64,000 nt of DNA from Semisulcospira habei. Lineage: Eukaryota > Mollusca > Gastropoda > Semisulcospiridae. The stretch is taken from contig BTPG01000003.1 in the NCBI GenBank assembly GCA_036245525.1, positions 155,117,233 to 155,181,232 on the forward strand. The letters run 5' to 3'. The notes beneath the pieces are model-generated. The model searched no databases. It was not told where the DNA came from and saw nothing but the letters and a program-made list of their open reading frames with translations. Every line of letters starts with the position of its first letter. The stretch's first letter is position 1. This document shows positions 57,101 to 60,100 of the stretch, in pieces. A program made the translations under genes and the position numbers.

Positions 57101-60100
57101 CTATGTTTGGGGAGAGTCCATTTAAGTCCGTTGGGTTTGAGGGAGTTGCCAATATGTCAAGGTCGTTAGATAGTTTTGAAAAGACATGAACTGGGTATGC
57201 CTTCCAAGCGCTGCTTGTGTCCCCTTTTACGAGTTTGGGGACCCATGTGAGGTACAGAGCTTCTTGGAGTGTTTTCATATCTATCATATTGAGACCTCCA
57301 AGGTCGGTACCTTGGGTAAGTACCTTACGTTTGACTTTTTCAAATGCTTTTTTATTATTATATTTCTTTTTCCAGATGAAAGTAAATAGTTCTCGATTAA
57401 TTGCAGCCAAAATGTCCTCCGGGAGGCCGATGGCTTGCATGATGTACACAAACTGAGAGATAAGACATGTTTTAGCTACAACAATTTTACCTTGTATACT
57501 TAAATTTCGTCTTGACCATTGCTTTATTGCCTTTTTCATGTTTTCGATTTTTTTCGACCAGTTGTCTTCAATTTCTTGTGCACTCACATTGCTGTTAAAG
57601 TAAGTGCCAAGAATTTTTATTTGTTTTACCCATTTAATGCTGTGGGGGGAATTTTCGTTATTTTTGTCTTTTCCTAGCCACATTGCTTCTGTCTTTTCCT
57701 TGTTCATGTTGAGGCCAGATATCTTTGAGAAGTTATCAAATATATCGATTATCTTGTCCAGGTCAGTACCGTCTTTAAGAAAGAGTGTAGTGTCGTCTGC
57801 AAACTGTTGGATTTTTAGTATCAGCTCTACATTGTGGTTTCTCTTGATCGCTATCCCATTTACATTACTATCCCTGATCTTTATTGCAAGCACTTCTACT
57901 GCTAAGATGAACAACAGTGGGGACAGTGGACATCCTTGTCGTATTCCTCGCTCGATTCTGAAGGGTTCAGAGATCCATCCATAATGGTTTATGGAGCTTT
58001 CTGTTTGCTCTATGAGAGTGCTTATCCACTGTTGAAAGTTGGGGCCGAAGCCATACAGTTTGAGGCTGTCCTCTATGAGTGTTTTGGAGATTGTGTCAAA
58101 AGCTTTTGTAAAGTCAATTCCGACCAAGATTCCTGGGAGCTTTTCCTTATTCAGATAGTTGACTGTGTCGTCGATTGTTCTTAGGATTGTTGCAACGTTC
58201 CTGCCTTTTACAAATCCGCACTGTTCCTCAGCTATAAGCTTGTGTATAACTGTACCAAGCCTTCTGGCTAGCGTTTTTTTGCGAGTAGTTTATAGTCAGT
58301 GTTTAGGAGAGAGATTGGTCGCCAGTTTGACAGGTTATGCCGCGGGAGGTTTTTGCCTTTATGGAGAAGTATTATAATTCCTTTATTTTGGGTATGGGAT
58401 AGGTTCCCACTTTCGAAGGAGTAACAATAGGAGTCCATAATCATGTGTTTCATTTTTGGCCAAAAACATTTGTAAAATTCCGTTGTAAGTCCGTCACATC
58501 CCGGCGCCGAGCCGTTTTTCATGGATTTGAGGGCTTCCTCTATTTCGTTTTCCGTGATGTCATCTTCGCAGTTGTTTTTGTCAAAATCGTTTAATGTGGG
58601 CAGAGAGGAGTGAGGGCCAAGAAAATCGGACAAGGACGTGTCATTTTCGTTTGAAAGACTAAGGTCGTTTTTGTATAGTTTAGCATAGAAGTTCACTTGT
58701 TCTTTCAATACGTCTTGTTGTTTTGTCAGCAATTTTCCGTCTTCGGTTTTGAGAGCAGATATTGTGTTTTTCGAACCATTTGCTTTTTCTAGGCCAAGAA
58801 AGTACCGTGTGTTTTTCTCGCCCTCTTCAATGAACTTTATTCTTGATCTTATTTGTGCCCCGCGAGCTTCCGCGAGGGCGTTTATTTCTAGATCTGTTTT
58901 TATCCTTATTATTTCTGATATGAGTCTTTCATTGTCAGCTTGCTCAGCGAGTTCGTTTTCTAGGAGTTGCAGTTTAGTTTGCTTGATTTTGATATTGTCT
59001 TTTTGTTTTTGCCGCTTGTGCTTCGAATAGGCTATAGACTGTTCTCTGATTCTGACTTTGCATAGTTCCCATTTAGTGTGCGGGCTGAGCTCTGTTTGAT
59101 CGTGATAGGATTCTTCGATAATGTTGTTAATGACGCTAACGTACGCTTTGTCTTTAAGAAGACTGTTATTTAATTTCCAGTACGATGGTCCCCTTTGGTA
59201 ATCATGGAAGTACATTGCTGTAAGCACTGCTCTGTGGTCAGAGTGAGCGAATGAGAGTATTTCACTGTGTACAGTGTTTGGGGTGAGGTTGTTGGAGATA
59301 AATATGTAGTCTAAGCGTCTGGCTGTGAATGGGTGATGTCGGCACCAGGTGTATTGCTTACAATCGGGGTTAAGGGATCGCCAGCTGTCGTGTAGATCTA
59401 AGTCTACTGCTAGCTGTACGAGTGCTTCGACTTCTCTCTGATTGTGTTGCTCTCCACTTATTATGTCAGTCTCATTGCTCATCACGGAGTTAAAATCTCC
59501 TAGAATAATTATGCCGTTGTGTTCCGTGTCGTGATCTAGGATGGTCTGTCGGACGTGGGAATAGAAGTTAATTTTGTCGACGGTGGATTGTGGAGCATAC
59601 ACATTAGCAATGAGTATCTTTTTTCCGTCTATTAATATTTCTATGATAAGAGTACGGGTGTCTTTGTAGATACATTTCGAGTTTTCCATAAGTTTTCTGG
59701 GGACTAAAGTGAGTTGGCCCAGGCTGCGGTTGTTTCCCAGAGAATAGAATAGTTTCCCTCCCCATTGGAGTTCCCACTGCTCCACTTCTTCTAGTGTGGA
59801 GACGTGACATTCTTGTAGAGCAATTACGTCGTATTTTTCTTTTTTTAGGAGTCTAAAAATGCTATTGCGTTTTTGCTTGTTTTTGAGTCCGCGTACATTC
59901 AGAGTCACACAACGTAATTCAGCCATATCGAGAGGAAGGAATCATAGTCCGTGGCCGTAAGCAGTTCGTCATTAGAGCAGGATCAGGTGACGCCCGGTTC
60001 AGGTATTTATGGTCGAGTTGTCATCATCCATATTGTTTCTCTCTCCACAGGGGTCAGAGTTGGGGTTTGCGTTCTCCTTGTTGAGTGGGGGGGTGTTGTT

